DNA of 24,930 nucleotides, from contig JAMPHX010000010.1 in NCBI GenBank assembly GCA_023663205.1, forward strand, positions 1 through 24,930. Reading direction: 5' to 3'. Below the pieces are notes generated by a model, which worked only from the letters and a program-made list of their open reading frames with translations, did no database searches and was not told the origin of the DNA. This DNA is from Corallococcus sp. (lineage in GTDB: Bacteria; Bacillota; Clostridia; Christensenellales; CAG-314). The position numbers and the translations under genes are program-made. Of the stretch, positions 1 through 6,925 are shown piece by piece (the first letter of the stretch is position 1; each line of letters begins with the position of its first letter).

Positions 1-8
1 TGACGACC

Positions 9-50
9 GTAATAATCGATTTATATTATTACCAAACGATTTATCGTTTG
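9..50. repeat. Two adjacent inverted repeats at the end of ruvX
   Basis: Two dyads lie back to back. Positions 33-50 have 8-base arms CAAACGAT/ATCGTTTG around 2 bases, and positions 9-32 have 8-base arms GTAATAAT/ATTATTAC around 8 bases. The first includes the ruvX stop codon. On the transcribed strand neither is followed by a U-run, so they do not look like a standard intrinsic terminator. They could still fold as 3'-end hairpins protecting the transcript. The window ends too soon to see the next gene. Confidence 0.5.
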
Positions 51-460
51 TAGTAATCCAAATAGTTTTGCAAAATAATTGTTGCCGCAACTTTATCTAT
101 AACTTTTTTGCGATTTTCGCGTCTGACGTTTCCTTCAATAAGCAATCTTTCGGCAGATACGGTTGTCAGCCTTTCATCGATGTATACAATCTTTATATCG
201 CTGTATTTAGCAATACATTCACAAAACAAACGCGTTTTTTCCGTTTGCAAAGACTCATCGCCGTTCATTTTTTTCGGAAGTCCCGACACCAATACCGTCG
301 CTTGATTCTTATTAGCCAAATCCGCAATATACTTGGCATCCGCGTCGATATCTCCTACGCGTTTGTATGTTTCAAGCGGATTTGCAATCACGCCCAATAT
401 GTCTGAGACCGCGACGCCAATTCTAACGTCGCCCACATCGATAGCAATTATTTTTCCCAT
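41..460 (-). CDS. ruvX: RuvX/YqgF, Holliday junction resolvase-like nuclease
   Basis: This 139-residue protein has the RNase H-like fold of the YqgF/RuvX family, implicated in Holliday junction resolution and in pre-16S rRNA 5' maturation. The N-terminal strand reads IAIDVGDVRIG with the first catalytic Asp at residue 8. GLPKKMNG is at 60-67, DERLTT with the second acidic residue at 95-100, and VIDKVAA with the third (Asp122) at 120-126. Length matches the family. The start is fixed by homology: the family begins only a few residues before the DVG motif. No Shine-Dalgarno sequence precedes it, and an extended -10 promoter ends 8 bases upstream, so the mRNA is probably leaderless. In many Bacillota ruvX follows alaS and ireB; here it follows a small membrane-protein gene instead. 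Confidence 0.95.
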   Translation of the reverse strand: MGKIIAIDVGDVRIGVAVSDILGVIANPLETYKRVGDIDADAKYIADLANKNQATVLVSGLPKKMNGDESLQTEKTRLFCECIAKYSDIKIVYIDERLTTVSAERLLIEGNVRRENRKKVIDKVAATIILQNYLDYYKR

Positions 461-468
461 ATAAAAAT

Positions 469-477
469 ATTATAGCA
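469..477 (-). promoter_or_regulatory. Extended -10 promoter of ruvX (leaderless start)
   Basis: The minus strand reads TGC-TATAAT, a consensus extended -10 box, with TATAAT at 469-474. Only 8 bases separate it from the ruvX ATG, so transcription should begin at or within two bases of the start codon. The hexamer at -35 spacing is poor (about 3 of 6 matches), which is normal for TGn-type promoters. Confidence 0.65.
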
Positions 478-613
478 TACATTGCAAATAATTGCTATCT
501 TTTAAAAGCAGTTTAAATTAAAAATTGCCAAGCAATATTCGGCTCGACAATTTTTTTGTTACTAAGCAACATCATTTGGCATTTGAAGCAAATATCCGTC
601 AAAATCGATTATG

Positions 614-742
614 CTATTTTTTCGATTTGATTTCCTTCATCTTTTGTTTGCCTTTTTCAATCAGTTGCTTCACTTGTTTGTTTTCACTTGCGCAACAACC
701 GACCAACATCCCCAAAGCAATACCTATACACAGTTTTTTCAT
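614..742 (-). CDS. Small lipoprotein-like or single-pass membrane protein (42 aa)
   Basis: This short gene begins MKKLCIGIALGMLVGCCASE. The start is supported by a purine-rich ribosome binding site (AGGGAGGGAG) just upstream and by a near-consensus promoter about 40 bases away. Residues 4-18 form one hydrophobic segment with GxxxG-like spacing. LVGC at 13-16 fits a lipobox, which would lipidate Cys16 after a very short signal peptide. The rest is a highly charged Lys/Glu/Gln helix ending KSKK. An alternative reading is a YtxH-like single-span protein with a cytosolic basic tail. It is monocistronic between isc and ruvX. I do not recognise a specific family and assign no function. Confidence 0.72.
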   Translation of the reverse strand: MKKLCIGIALGMLVGCCASENKQVKQLIEKGKQKMKEIKSKK

Positions 743-1049
743 TATAACTCCCTCCCTTTGAACATATTATGCGCAGAAAATTATAACAAATACATATTAT
801 TCTCACAAACATTACTTACAAGCAAAATGGGAATTTCATAGGAATGCTGTGTGTCACACCATCTTTTGTCGTGTTGGTATTTGGGCTCAACACCTTTCGT
901 ATCAAGGCAAAAAATTTGCAAATATTTTTAGGCGGGCTATTCGTATGCTTTGCTTACCGCAAGCAAATGCAGTACGTATCATGGCAAATTAGCAAAATTT
1001 GACACGGCACTTACCGATAATGTCAGCAATCCGAAAAACATCCTCAATT
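743..1049. other. 307-nt gene-free stretch with several hairpins
   Basis: Besides the promoter of the small gene (780-808), this stretch holds a hairpin at 949-967 (TTTGCTT/AAGCAAA, extendable on both sides past one bulged base), a GTGTTG/CAACAC pair at about 873-895, a TGTGTGTCACACA-like dyad near 849-861, and the palindrome ATTTGCAAAT. No start codon with a ribosome binding site opens a convincing gene on either strand. No clean terminator follows iscU. It may be a structured RNA region, gene remnant or dispersed repeat. Confidence 0.45.
780..808 (-). promoter_or_regulatory. Sigma-A promoter of the small membrane-protein gene
   Basis: On the minus strand the -35 box is TTGTGA (803-808) and the -10 box is TATAAT (780-785), separated by exactly 17 bases and preceded by TG at the extended -10 position. 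The predicted start near 772-773 gives a leader of about 30 nt that includes the AGGGAGGGAG ribosome binding site. Confidence 0.75.
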
Positions 1050-1421
1050 TTACGATTTCTTTTTGCTCAAATAATCTTCTATTGCCTTTTTTATCGCTTC
1101 TTCGGCGAGAACGGAACAATGCATTTTTTGCGGCGGCAAACCTTCCAATGCTTCTACAACCTTTGCATTTGTCACTTTTAGCGCATCGTCAAGCGTCATA
1201 CCCTTTATCATTTCCGTCGCAGTAGAACTTGTAGCAATTGCCGCTGTACAGCCGAATGTCTGAAATTTTGCATCTACGATAATATCATTTTCTATTTTCA
1301 ATGTTATCTTCATTATATCGCCGCAAGTTGCGTTTCCCACTACGCCTTCGCCGTCTGCGTGTTCTATGATACCCACATTTTTCGGATGAGCAAACGCTTC
1401 AAGAACTTTTTCATTATACAT
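1050..1421 (-). CDS. iscU: IscU/NifU-type Fe-S cluster assembly scaffold
   Basis: This 123-residue protein is the scaffold on which IscS-derived sulfur and iron are built into [2Fe-2S]/[4Fe-4S] clusters before transfer to client proteins. The three ligand cysteines are visible in context: GNATCGD (Cys33, with the conserved Asp35), TFGCTAA (Cys58) and KMHCSV (Cys102). The protein is IscU-length, without the extra ferredoxin and Nfu domains of nitrogen-fixation NifU. Its ATG overlaps the end of iscS by 8 nt, so translation is coupled. It is the last gene of the iscR-iscS-iscU operon; mnmA, often next in Bacillota, is absent here. Confidence 0.96.
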   Translation of the reverse strand: MYNEKVLEAFAHPKNVGIIEHADGEGVVGNATCGDIMKITLKIENDIIVDAKFQTFGCTAAIATSSTATEMIKGMTLDDALKVTNAKVVEALEGLPPQKMHCSVLAEEAIKKAIEDYLSKKKS

Positions 1422-2595
1422 TATGCAATTCTCCTTCCTTCAAATTAAACAACGGCGACATTTTTCGCAGAGCCGCGACTGCATGTTTAAGTTTTTCCAC
1501 AACATAATCTACTTCTTCCTGAGTATTATCCTTACCGAATGAGAATCTGATAGAACCGTGCGAAATCTCAATAGGCACACCCATTGCCAATAAGACATGC
1601 GACGGGTCAAGACTGCCGGAAGAACAAGCAGAACCGCTCGAAACCGCAATTCCCGCAAAATCCAACGACATCAAAATACCTTCGCCTTCGATAAATTCAA
1701 ACGAAAAATTTGCTACACTCGGTATGCTACGCGTCAAATCCCCGTTGAATTTCACATAAGGTATTTCATTGAGTACACTCTTTACAAATCTGTCACGCAT
1801 ACTTCTTATTTTCGCGTTATTATCGTCCATCTCCGCGGTTGCAATTTCAAGTGCTTTTGCCATTCCGACTATTGCGGGAGTATTTGACGTCCCGCCGCGC
1901 TGCGCACGCTCCTGTCCGCCTGCATGTATCAACTTTTCAAGTTTCAATCCGTTTCTGATATACAACGCCCCGACGCCTTTCGGTCCGTAAAACTTGTGAG
2001 CAGACATACTCATCATATCCACATTCAATGATTTTACGTCTATATGCATATATGGTATTGCCTGAACACAGTCGCTATGGAAAATCGCACCGTTTTCGTG
2101 TGCTATTTTGCAAATTTCCTCAATAGGCTGAATTGTTCCCACTTCATTGTTTACGTACATAACCGAAACCAAAATCGTATCGCAAGTTATTTCACGCTTC
2201 AATGCTTCGACATCCACGATTCCACAGGAATCAACCGGTAAATAACTGACTCTAAATCCGTTCTTTTCAAGCCATTTTGCAGTATTCAATATCGCATGAT
2301 GTTCTATAGCGGAAACAATGATATGATTTCCTTTATTCTTGCGAGCAAGTGCAGCACCTTTAATTGCCCAGTTATCCGCTTCCGAACCGCTGCCCGTAAA
2401 ATAAACTTCGTTAGGCGCGCTGCCTATCACTTTTGCAACAGTGGAACGGGCATCGGATACAGCCTTTGCCGTATCTCTTCCAAACGAATGCAGACTGTCG
2501 GCATTTCCGAATTCAGAAGTAAAATACGGTATCATTGCGTCAACAACGCGTTTGTCGCACGGCGTAGTAGCGCCATGGTCTAAGTACACTTTCAT
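1414..2595 (-). CDS. iscS: Cysteine desulfurase (IscS/NifS family)
   Basis: This 393-residue PLP enzyme converts cysteine to alanine and holds the sulfur as a persulfide for Fe-S assembly and tRNA thiolation. It starts MKVYLDHGATTP, typical of the family. EHH at 98-100 stacks on the cofactor, Lys201 in SAHKFYGPKG forms the Schiff base, and AGGQERAQRGGT follows at 225-236. Cys324 in SSGSACSSG is the persulfide-forming cysteine in the group I loop. The ATG overlaps the iscR stop as ATGA, with GGAGG about 7 bases upstream inside iscR. Autoregulated expression with iscR is expected. It could equally be named NifS; I use iscS because of the IscR and IscU partners. Confidence 0.96.
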   Translation of the reverse strand: MKVYLDHGATTPCDKRVVDAMIPYFTSEFGNADSLHSFGRDTAKAVSDARSTVAKVIGSAPNEVYFTGSGSEADNWAIKGAALARKNKGNHIIVSAIEHHAILNTAKWLEKNGFRVSYLPVDSCGIVDVEALKREITCDTILVSVMYVNNEVGTIQPIEEICKIAHENGAIFHSDCVQAIPYMHIDVKSLNVDMMSMSAHKFYGPKGVGALYIRNGLKLEKLIHAGGQERAQRGGTSNTPAIVGMAKALEIATAEMDDNNAKIRSMRDRFVKSVLNEIPYVKFNGDLTRSIPSVANFSFEFIEGEGILMSLDFAGIAVSSGSACSSGSLDPSHVLLAMGVPIEISHGSIRFSFGKDNTQEEVDYVVEKLKHAVAALRKMSPLFNLKEGELHNV

Positions 2596-2990
2596 AGTGC
2601 GTCCTCCGCTATTTGTTTAAGATTTATTGTATCCAAATAATCATTTATATGGCGATAAAGATTTAGCCACAGATTACGCGAAACACATTCACACTTCCCG
2701 TTGCAATCTTTACTAATGCAATCAACTAATTCCAAATTGCTTTCCAAGGCGCGCAACGCTGCTCCGACAGATATATTTTCAGCCTTATCTGCCAAACAGT
2801 ATCCGCCTCCGGCGCCGCGAGCCGCAATAACCAAATTGTTCTTTTTTAATATAGCAAGAATCTGCTCCAAATACTTTTCGGTAACATTAGTCTTTTTTGC
2901 CAATTCACTTACGGTAATATAGGAATCGCAATTTTTGGTAAGTTCAACCAATACATATATTCCGTAACGAGATTTTGTAGAAAGTTTCAT
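2592..2990 (-). CDS. iscR: Rrf2-family Fe-S regulator (IscR-like)
   Basis: This 132-residue Rrf2-family winged-helix repressor begins MKLSTKSRYGIYVLVEL. The HTH is at about 25-50, and the wing ends in GAGGGYCLA. The cluster-binding loop carries Cys91, Cys96, Cys100 and Cys102 (CISKDCNGKCEC). This spacing differs from the C-x5-C-x5-C of E. coli IscR but is consistent with an Fe-S-sensing member. It heads the iscR-iscS-iscU operon and is preceded by a consensus promoter with a perfect dyad at the transcription start, so it probably represses its own operon when clusters are plentiful. CymR, a cysteine-metabolism Rrf2 protein, is the alternative; the Cys-rich loop and the neighbours favour IscR. 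Confidence 0.92.
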   Translation of the reverse strand: MKLSTKSRYGIYVLVELTKNCDSYITVSELAKKTNVTEKYLEQILAILKKNNLVIAARGAGGGYCLADKAENISVGAALRALESNLELVDCISKDCNGKCECVSRNLWLNLYRHINDYLDTINLKQIAEDAL

Positions 2991-2995
2991 AAATA

Positions 2996-3018
2996 AATCC
3001 TACTAAATTAGTAGGATT
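2996..3018 (-). promoter_or_regulatory. Probable IscR operator, perfect 11-bp-arm dyad
   Basis: A 23-base perfect inverted repeat with one central base has half-site AATCCTACTAA. It begins at the edge of the -10 box, covers the predicted transcription start and ends 5 bases before the iscR ATG; its 3' half supplies the AGGA of the ribosome binding site. Position and symmetry fit autoregulation by the Rrf2 protein encoded next. Confidence 0.82.
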
Positions 3019-3047
3019 ATAATAACACTTTGCAATTACATTGTCAA
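3019..3047 (-). promoter_or_regulatory. Sigma-A promoter of the iscRSU operon
   Basis: A consensus -35 TTGACA (3042-3047) and a -10 TATTAT (3019-3024) are separated by 17 bases, with TG at the extended -10 position. The operator dyad abuts the -10 box. A weaker upstream alternative (TATAAT at 3062-3067 with TTGTAA 18 bases further up) exists between trxA and this promoter. Confidence 0.82.
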
Positions 3048-3094
3048 TGATTTTGATATACATTATACAAAATTTATTTGCGTTTTTACAAATT

Positions 3095-3403
3095 TTACAG
3101 ATGCTTCGATATGGTCTCTTTCAATTCGTCTGCACTTTGCAGTCCAATTACTCTGTCTACAAGTGCCCCGTCCTTAAAAATGCAAAGATTAGGTATGCTC
3201 GTTATATTAAAAGCGCGTGCCAAATCGGAATACATATCGACATCGACTTTACCGAACTTCACATTAGCCATATCCTCGGCAAGTTCATCCAAAACAGGTG
3301 CCATCATTCGACATGGAGTGCACCATTTTGCCCAAAAATCAACAACGCATAGTCCTTGTTCTGTAAACTTTGAAAAATCATCACCAAGTTCAATTACTTT
3401 CAT
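3095..3403 (-). CDS. trxA: Thioredoxin
   Basis: This 102-residue single-domain thioredoxin reduces protein disulfides in the cytosol. The active site is WCTPC (Cys28 and Cys31), with Thr where the classic site has Gly. The cis-proline follows in SIPN (Pro71), and CIFKDG leads to the last strands. The start is the ATG at 3403: an excellent GGAGG lies 8 bases upstream, and that same motif overlaps an in-frame ATG at 3418, which would leave no binding site for the longer form. The gene overlaps rseC by 14 nt and is the last gene of the comM-to-trxA operon. A dedicated partner of RseC is possible, but a general thioredoxin is the safer reading. Confidence 0.93.
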   Translation of the reverse strand: MKVIELGDDFSKFTEQGLCVVDFWAKWCTPCRMMAPVLDELAEDMANVKFGKVDVDMYSDLARAFNITSIPNLCIFKDGALVDRVIGLQSADELKETISKHL

Positions 3404-3821
3404 CGGAATTACCTCCATTCTTAATTATTTTTACCATTTCCGGCGACTGCATCCATTTGTGCTTTTTGCGTTTATCTATTATTGCAACGGCAACATATGC
3501 CAAAACAAGCCCGCAAACAAACATCAGTAAACTTGTCCAAATCGGCCAATTTAACAAAACACTCACCAAAAATAACAGAAGTGCCCCTATCATAGGTAAA
3601 ATATATGCCACGGCCGCTAACTTTATTGTATTGATATCCTTTATATCAACCGCTACGCTGTCACCGATTTTTGCACCCAAAGTATTCTTGACGTAAAAAT
3701 CGACATGCCTTTGATTTTCCGTAAAACCGCATTTTCCGCACTCTCCGCATGCAGAGTGTCTGCCAATACGTACGGTGACAAACTCGTTTTTTATTTGTAT
3801 AACTTTGCCTACTTCCTGCAT
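3390..3821 (-). CDS. rseC: RseC/MucC-family membrane redox protein
   Basis: This 143-residue protein has an N-terminal beta-rich segment with the cysteine motif SACGECGKCG (Cys25, Cys28, Cys31), then two hydrophobic spans at about 68-90 and 93-115, and a short basic C-terminal tail. This is the layout of the RseC family, known in Proteobacteria for SoxR reduction and sigma-E modulation and found in Clostridia with unclear roles. The start is the ATG sharing one base with the aspS stop (TAATG), with AAAGGA upstream. It overlaps trxA at its 3' end, tying a membrane Cys-motif protein to a thioredoxin. No rnf or sigma-E genes are visible here. Confidence 0.85.
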   Translation of the reverse strand: MQEVGKVIQIKNEFVTVRIGRHSACGECGKCGFTENQRHVDFYVKNTLGAKIGDSVAVDIKDINTIKLAAVAYILPMIGALLLFLVSVLLNWPIWTSLLMFVCGLVLAYVAVAIIDKRKKHKWMQSPEMVKIIKNGGNSDESN

Positions 3822-5623
3822 TAGAGACAATCCTTTGACACACACGAAATTGCCAACTCGTCAAGTTGCGACTGTTCAACCGGAGCGGGTGCTTCAGTCA
3901 TCAAGCAACTGGCATTTTGAACTTTGGGGAATGCAATTACGTCTTTGATGTTGTTTGTGCCGGTAAGCATCATAATGATTCTATCCAAGCCAAATGCAAG
4001 CCCGCCGTGCGGAGGAGTACCGTACTTAAAGGCATCGACAAAGAAACCGAAACGCTCTTTTATTTGTTCATCTGTAAAGCCCAGTGTTTCAAACATAAGT
4101 TTCTGCACATCGCGATTATATATACGCATGCTTCCGCCGCCGACTTCATCGCCGTTTATAACCATATCGTATGCCTTTGCTCTGACACGTGACGGGTCTG
4201 TTTTCAAATATTGTAAATCTTCGTTTTTGGGACTTGTGAAAGGATGATGCATTGCAACAAATCTGTTTTCTTCCTCGGAATACTCAAACAGCGGGAAGTC
4301 AACCACCCACAAGAACGAGTAATCGTTCGGCTTAATAAGCCCGAGTTTGCTTGCCAAATGACATCTCAGTGCGCCAAGCGAAACAACTGCCGTTTCATAT
4401 TTCGCATCGGCGACAATGAACATAATATCGCCTTGTTTCATATTGCCGACAACTTCAATCTTTTTAAGACATTCGGGAATCATAGCCTTTGCAAAACTGC
4501 TCTTAATACCGTCTTTTCCAAGACCGTACCAAGCAAGCCCCTTAGCCTTGTAGGTTTTTACAAAATCGCTCAATCTATCCAACTCTTTTCGAGAAAAAGT
4601 ATCGCAAGCATTTTGAGCGACTATTGCCTTTACTACACCGCCTTGATTTACTATATCGTCAAACATAGCAAAACCGCAGCCTTTCACGGCAGAAGTCAAA
4701 TCCATTATTTCCATTTTGAAACGCATATCGGGTTTATCCGAGCCGAAACGCTCCATTGCTTCACTGTACGGCAAACGCAAAAACGGTTTTTCCGCAAACT
4801 CCAAACCCTTAATTTCTTGGAAAATACGCTTGATAAGTCCCTCGACAATTTCCATAAGTTGTTCTTCTTTGTCGACAAAACTCATTTCAATATCGATTTG
4901 AGTAAATTCGGGCTGTCTGTTTGCACGCAAATCCTCATCTCTAAAACACTTTACTATTTGAAAATACCTGTCAAGACCGCCAATCATAAGTAACTGTTTG
5001 TACAGTTGCGGTGATTGAGGCAATGCATAAAAACTTCCTTGATGTATGCGACTCGGGACAAGATAATCTCTTGCACCTTCCGGAGTGGATTTACCCAAAA
5101 ACGGCGTCTCGATTTCCAAAAATCCGTTGTCAGCCAAGTAATTGCGGGTTATTCTGCAAACATTGCTACGAACCATAAGGTTGTTTTGCAACTCTTCCCT
5201 GCGTAAATCCAAATACCTGTACTTCAATCTCAATTGCTCGCTTGCATTGACATCACCAATCGAAAACGGACATGGCTCCGCTTCCGACAAAATCTTCAAA
5301 CTGTCGGCAACAACCTCGATTTCGCCTGTTTTCATATTTTTGTTTATGTTGTTTCCTACACGCAATCTAACCGTACCCTCAACGGCAATTACGTACTCCA
5401 AGCGCAATTGAGCGGCTTTATCGAGTAAATACTGTTCGCAATACTCCGTATCGAAAACAATTTGCGATATTCCGCTTCTATCACGCAACTGCAAAAATAT
5501 CAATCCGCCAAGGTCTCTGCGTCTGTGAACCCAACCCATAAGAGTAACTTTCTGCCCGACATTTGCCGCCGAAAGTTCACCGCACATATTTGTTCTCTTT
5601 TGTCCATCTAACAATTCAGACAT
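3821..5623 (-). CDS. aspS: Aspartyl-tRNA synthetase (bacterial type)
   Basis: This 600-residue class II synthetase attaches Asp to tRNA-Asp. An N-terminal OB-fold anticodon-binding domain (about 15-110, GWVHRRRDLGG) precedes the catalytic core: YRYLDLRR at 136-143, motif 2 FRDEDLRANR at 227-236, a GAD insertion domain in the middle, and motif 3 GLAFGLDR at 541-548, then FPKVQNASCLMTEAP. Leu38 in RRRDLGG matches discriminating AspRS such as that of E. coli rather than the His form typical of non-discriminating enzymes, so it probably does not misacylate tRNA-Asn; this is an inference. AGGAG lies 7 bases before the ATG. It is 11 nt from hslU in the same operon. Confidence 0.97.
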   Translation of the reverse strand: MSELLDGQKRTNMCGELSAANVGQKVTLMGWVHRRRDLGGLIFLQLRDRSGISQIVFDTEYCEQYLLDKAAQLRLEYVIAVEGTVRLRVGNNINKNMKTGEIEVVADSLKILSEAEPCPFSIGDVNASEQLRLKYRYLDLRREELQNNLMVRSNVCRITRNYLADNGFLEIETPFLGKSTPEGARDYLVPSRIHQGSFYALPQSPQLYKQLLMIGGLDRYFQIVKCFRDEDLRANRQPEFTQIDIEMSFVDKEEQLMEIVEGLIKRIFQEIKGLEFAEKPFLRLPYSEAMERFGSDKPDMRFKMEIMDLTSAVKGCGFAMFDDIVNQGGVVKAIVAQNACDTFSRKELDRLSDFVKTYKAKGLAWYGLGKDGIKSSFAKAMIPECLKKIEVVGNMKQGDIMFIVADAKYETAVVSLGALRCHLASKLGLIKPNDYSFLWVVDFPLFEYSEEENRFVAMHHPFTSPKNEDLQYLKTDPSRVRAKAYDMVINGDEVGGGSMRIYNRDVQKLMFETLGFTDEQIKERFGFFVDAFKYGTPPHGGLAFGLDRIIMMLTGTNNIKDVIAFPKVQNASCLMTEAPAPVEQSQLDELAISCVSKDCL

Positions 5624-5634
5624 TTACTTCTCCT

Positions 5635-6924
5635 TTACAAAATGTATTTCTTCAAATTCCTTGAGCCGTAATTCTCAAAATTATCTTCAACGTATTTTTT
5701 GTTTATTGTTACACTCTTATTGGTAACATTTTCGTCAATATCGTAAGAAATATCTTCTACGATATGTTCCAAAATGCTTTGCAGTCTGCGTGCACCAATA
5801 TCTTCCAACGTATTATTTTGGTCGTATGCGACATTTGCAATTTCTCTTATGCCGTCATCGGTAAATTTCAAATCGATGCCGTCAACGGCAAGCAACTTGC
5901 GATACTGTCCCACAATCGAATTCTCCGGTTCCGTCAAAATCTTTATAAAATCGTCACTGTTGAGACTATCCAATTCCACAAGAACGGGGAATCTGCCTTG
6001 CAATTCCGGTATCAAATCACTGACCTTTGACACATGAAATGCACCGCTTGCAATAAACAGTATATAATCCGTCTTGATATTACCGTACTTTGTAGAAACT
6101 GTACATCCTTCGACAATGGGCAATATATCGCGCTGAACGCCTTCTCTCGAAACATCCGGACCGTTTTGCGCAGATTTTCCTGCTATTTTGTCCATTTCGT
6201 CAATAAAGATAACACCGTCGTTTTCTGCACGTTTCAGTGCTTCGCTTGCTACGCTATCCAAATCAATAAGTTTTTCGCTTTCCTCGCTTGAAAAAATTCT
6301 AAGCGCTTCGCCTACGGTAACCTTTCTTTTCTTTGTACGCTTAGGCATCATATCTCCGAATATACTTCCGAGATTGATTTCCGCGCCCCCTCCGTTGGGA
6401 ATTTCAATTGATTTAGGCATATCCACTACGGATATTTCAACAGGCAATTGGTCAAGCGTATGCTTAAACAACTCATCTTTTAGTGTTTCTTTGGTAATTC
6501 CGTCAGGCAAACTACCGTCGTCTTTCAGCAATAATTCCGCAACCTTGTTTACCGCCACAGTCATCGCTTTTTGCTCGACTTCTCTGTATCTTTCGTCTTT
6601 CACTAATCGTATAGATACTTCAACCAAATCCCTAATCATAGATTCAACGTCTCTGCCGACATATCCGACTTCGGTATACTTTGTGGCTTCAACTTTCAAG
6701 AAAGGCGCTTTGACGAGTTTTGCAAGACGCCGTGCAATTTCGGTTTTTCCCACACCCGTAGGTCCCTTCATAATAATATTTTTGGGAGTGATTTCCTCCC
6801 TATCCGCTTCCGACAGTTTACTGCGTCTATATCTGTTTCTCAATGCAATGGCAACGGCTTTTTTTGCCTTAAACTGTCCTACAATGTATCTATCAAGTTC
6901 TTGAACAATTTGTTTTGGCGTCAT
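5635..6924 (-). CDS. hslU: HslU (ClpY), ATPase subunit of the HslUV protease
   Basis: This 429-residue AAA+ unfoldase feeds substrates to HslV. The N-terminus MTPKQIVQELDRYIVGQ is typical. Walker A GPTGVGKT is at 54-61, the pore loop GYVG at 87-90 and Walker B VIFIDEMDK at 238-246. An I-domain insertion lies between them, and sensor 2 falls in EDIGARRLQ. The C-terminus ends in KKYIL, the tail that inserts between HslV subunits. The ribosome binding site (GAGGAGG) lies inside the end of hslV, and one base separates the genes, so the pair is co-translated. In Bacillus the next gene is codY; here it is aspS. Confidence 0.97.
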   Translation of the reverse strand: MTPKQIVQELDRYIVGQFKAKKAVAIALRNRYRRSKLSEADREEITPKNIIMKGPTGVGKTEIARRLAKLVKAPFLKVEATKYTEVGYVGRDVESMIRDLVEVSIRLVKDERYREVEQKAMTVAVNKVAELLLKDDGSLPDGITKETLKDELFKHTLDQLPVEISVVDMPKSIEIPNGGGAEINLGSIFGDMMPKRTKKRKVTVGEALRIFSSEESEKLIDLDSVASEALKRAENDGVIFIDEMDKIAGKSAQNGPDVSREGVQRDILPIVEGCTVSTKYGNIKTDYILFIASGAFHVSKVSDLIPELQGRFPVLVELDSLNSDDFIKILTEPENSIVGQYRKLLAVDGIDLKFTDDGIREIANVAYDQNNTLEDIGARRLQSILEHIVEDISYDIDENVTNKSVTINKKYVEDNFENYGSRNLKKYIL

Positions 6925-6925
6925 T

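Noticed and set aside
978..1038. Minus-strand 20-codon hydrophobic peptide just after iscU
   Set aside because: GAGG directly abuts the ATG with no spacing, and the frame ends after 20 codons; too weak to call a gene.
950..1225. Plus-strand frame running from the gene-free stretch into iscU
   Set aside because: Half of it is antisense to conserved iscU and no ribosome binding site precedes it. It may be part of a repeat but is not a supported gene.
3404..3418. Upstream in-frame ATG extending trxA by five residues
   Set aside because: The strong GGAGG overlaps this codon and is well spaced for the ATG at 3403, so the shorter form is preferred.
4244..4993. Long plus-strand open frame (249 codons)
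   Set aside because: It lies wholly antisense to aspS, whose motifs are intact; it has no ribosome binding site and an atypical composition, so it is a shadow frame.
6188..6904. Long plus-strand open frame (238 codons), Ser-rich
   Set aside because: It is antisense to hslU and is the reverse reading of conserved hslU codons; it has no start signals.
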